Shown one piece after another: positions 5,879-6,305 of a stretch of 6,305 nt of DNA (its first letter is position 1; each line of letters begins with the position of its first letter). The stretch is from positions 1 to 6,305 of the forward strand of contig CALBJU010000350.1 of assembly GCA_937893205.1 (NCBI GenBank), given 5' to 3'. The notes under the pieces were generated by a model that did not search any database, was not told where the DNA came from, and saw nothing but the letters and a program-made list of their open reading frames with translations. This DNA comes from an uncultured Bacteroidota bacterium. GTDB taxonomy: Bacteria; Bacteroidota; Rhodothermia; Rhodothermales; UBA10348. A program made the translations under genes and the position numbers.

Positions 5879-6305
5879 ATGAAAGACGAGAGGATCATAG
5901 AATCCACGCGCTGTTGGATAGAAACGGTAGTGATTGGTTTGAACCTGTGTCCATTCGCAAAGCGGGAAATGGTCAATAACTCCGTGCGTTTCATTGTCAC
6001 GGCGGCTGAAACCCAGCAACAGCTGCTGGTGGGTCTGCAGAATGAGATGGAATTACTGTTGGTCGACGATGCCGTTGAAACCACCTTGCTGATCCACCCC
6101 CAGGTTTTACAGAGTTTTTCAGACTACAATCAGTTCCTGAGCGGTGCCGACGATCTCCTCAGAGAGCTGGATCTGGAGGGCATTTTTCAAGTCGCCAGCT
6201 TTCATCCGTCATACCAATTCGCGGGCACGGAGCCGAGCGACGCTCAGAATTATACCAATCGATCCCCGTATCCGATGTTACATCTTCTTCGAGAAGAAAG
6301 CCTCG
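5879..6305 (+). CDS. DUF1415 family protein, C-terminus cut by right window edge
   Basis: The ATG at 5879 is the first possible start after an in-frame TAA at 5855-5857. GAAGAG lies 2 nt before it, weak and close. The visible 142 residues carry the DUF1415 landmarks: WIETVVIGLNLCPFAKRE (13-30), LLIHPQVL (70-77), FSDYNQFL (80-87), GIFQVASFHPSYQFAGT (101-117) and NYTNRSPYPMLHLLRE (124-139). The family is usually about 180-190 residues long, so roughly the last quarter lies outside the window. It is a conserved proteobacterial protein of unknown biochemical function. The Cys24 and the invariant His/Asn/Arg positions suggest a ligand or active site, which is inference. It begins 55 nt after the membrane protein gene in the same direction with no terminator between, so it may belong to the same transcript. 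Confidence 0.9.
   Translation, partial: MKDERIIESTRCWIETVVIGLNLCPFAKREMVNNSVRFIVTAAETQQQLLVGLQNEMELLLVDDAVETTLLIHPQVLQSFSDYNQFLSGADDLLRELDLEGIFQVASFHPSYQFAGTEPSDAQNYTNRSPYPMLHLLREESL

Noticed and set aside
5741..6084. Minus-strand frames over the DUF1415 region
   Set aside because: They are antisense to a clear DUF1415 frame and have no domain of their own.
1..6305. CRISPR array, tRNA, insertion sequence or attachment site
   Set aside because: Reading both strands I found no evenly spaced repeats, no cloverleaf-like sequence, no transposase or integrase coding and no paired terminal repeats. The PycTM-like gene therefore is not visibly on a mobile element within this window.

Overview
The window reads as chromosome of a Gram-negative bacterium, most likely a free-living (marine or sediment-type) gammaproteobacterium. 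The support is a DUF1415 gene, a family typical of Beta- and Gammaproteobacteria, three lipoprotein-type signal peptides, a DUF305/LVIVD-repeat lipoprotein pair of the kind I recall from aquatic bacteria, and moderate GC by eye. This assignment is inference. I see no rRNA, tRNA, CRISPR array, transposase or integrase.

Region 1 (1-810, minus strand). A PycTM-like membrane protein (Pycsar effector family, formerly DUF5706) is followed 20 nt downstream by the first 17 codons of another gene that runs off the left edge. This is the only part of the window that suggests phage defence or cyclic-nucleotide signalling. The expected nucleotide cyclase is not visible. The effector has an unusual acidic, disordered N-terminal tail ending in a lysine run.

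Region 2 (811-1034). This is a divergent intergenic space. It holds a plausible sigma70-type promoter for the rightward genes and a minus-strand open frame that is either chance or a gene remnant.

Region 3 (1035-3880, plus strand). A DUF305 lipoprotein and a large LVIVD-repeat (beta-propeller-like) lipoprotein form a two-gene unit closed by a strong hairpin terminator. Both products are predicted to sit on a membrane facing the periplasm. Their joint role is unknown; metal handling is a guess based on the DUF305 family.

Region 4 (3881-4478). A minus-strand TfoX-N-like small protein has an excellent ribosome binding site and a 12-bp perfect palindrome just upstream. It is divergent from the following genes.

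Region 5 (4479-6305, plus strand). A SASA/CE6-type SGNH esterase lipoprotein, a two-helix membrane protein starting 4 nt after it, and a DUF1415 protein cut by the right edge lie in one direction with short gaps, so they may be co-transcribed. Nothing clearly links their functions.

The best candidate for something unusual is the orphan-looking PycTM-like effector and its truncated downstream partner. The second best is the DUF305/LVIVD lipoprotein pair.
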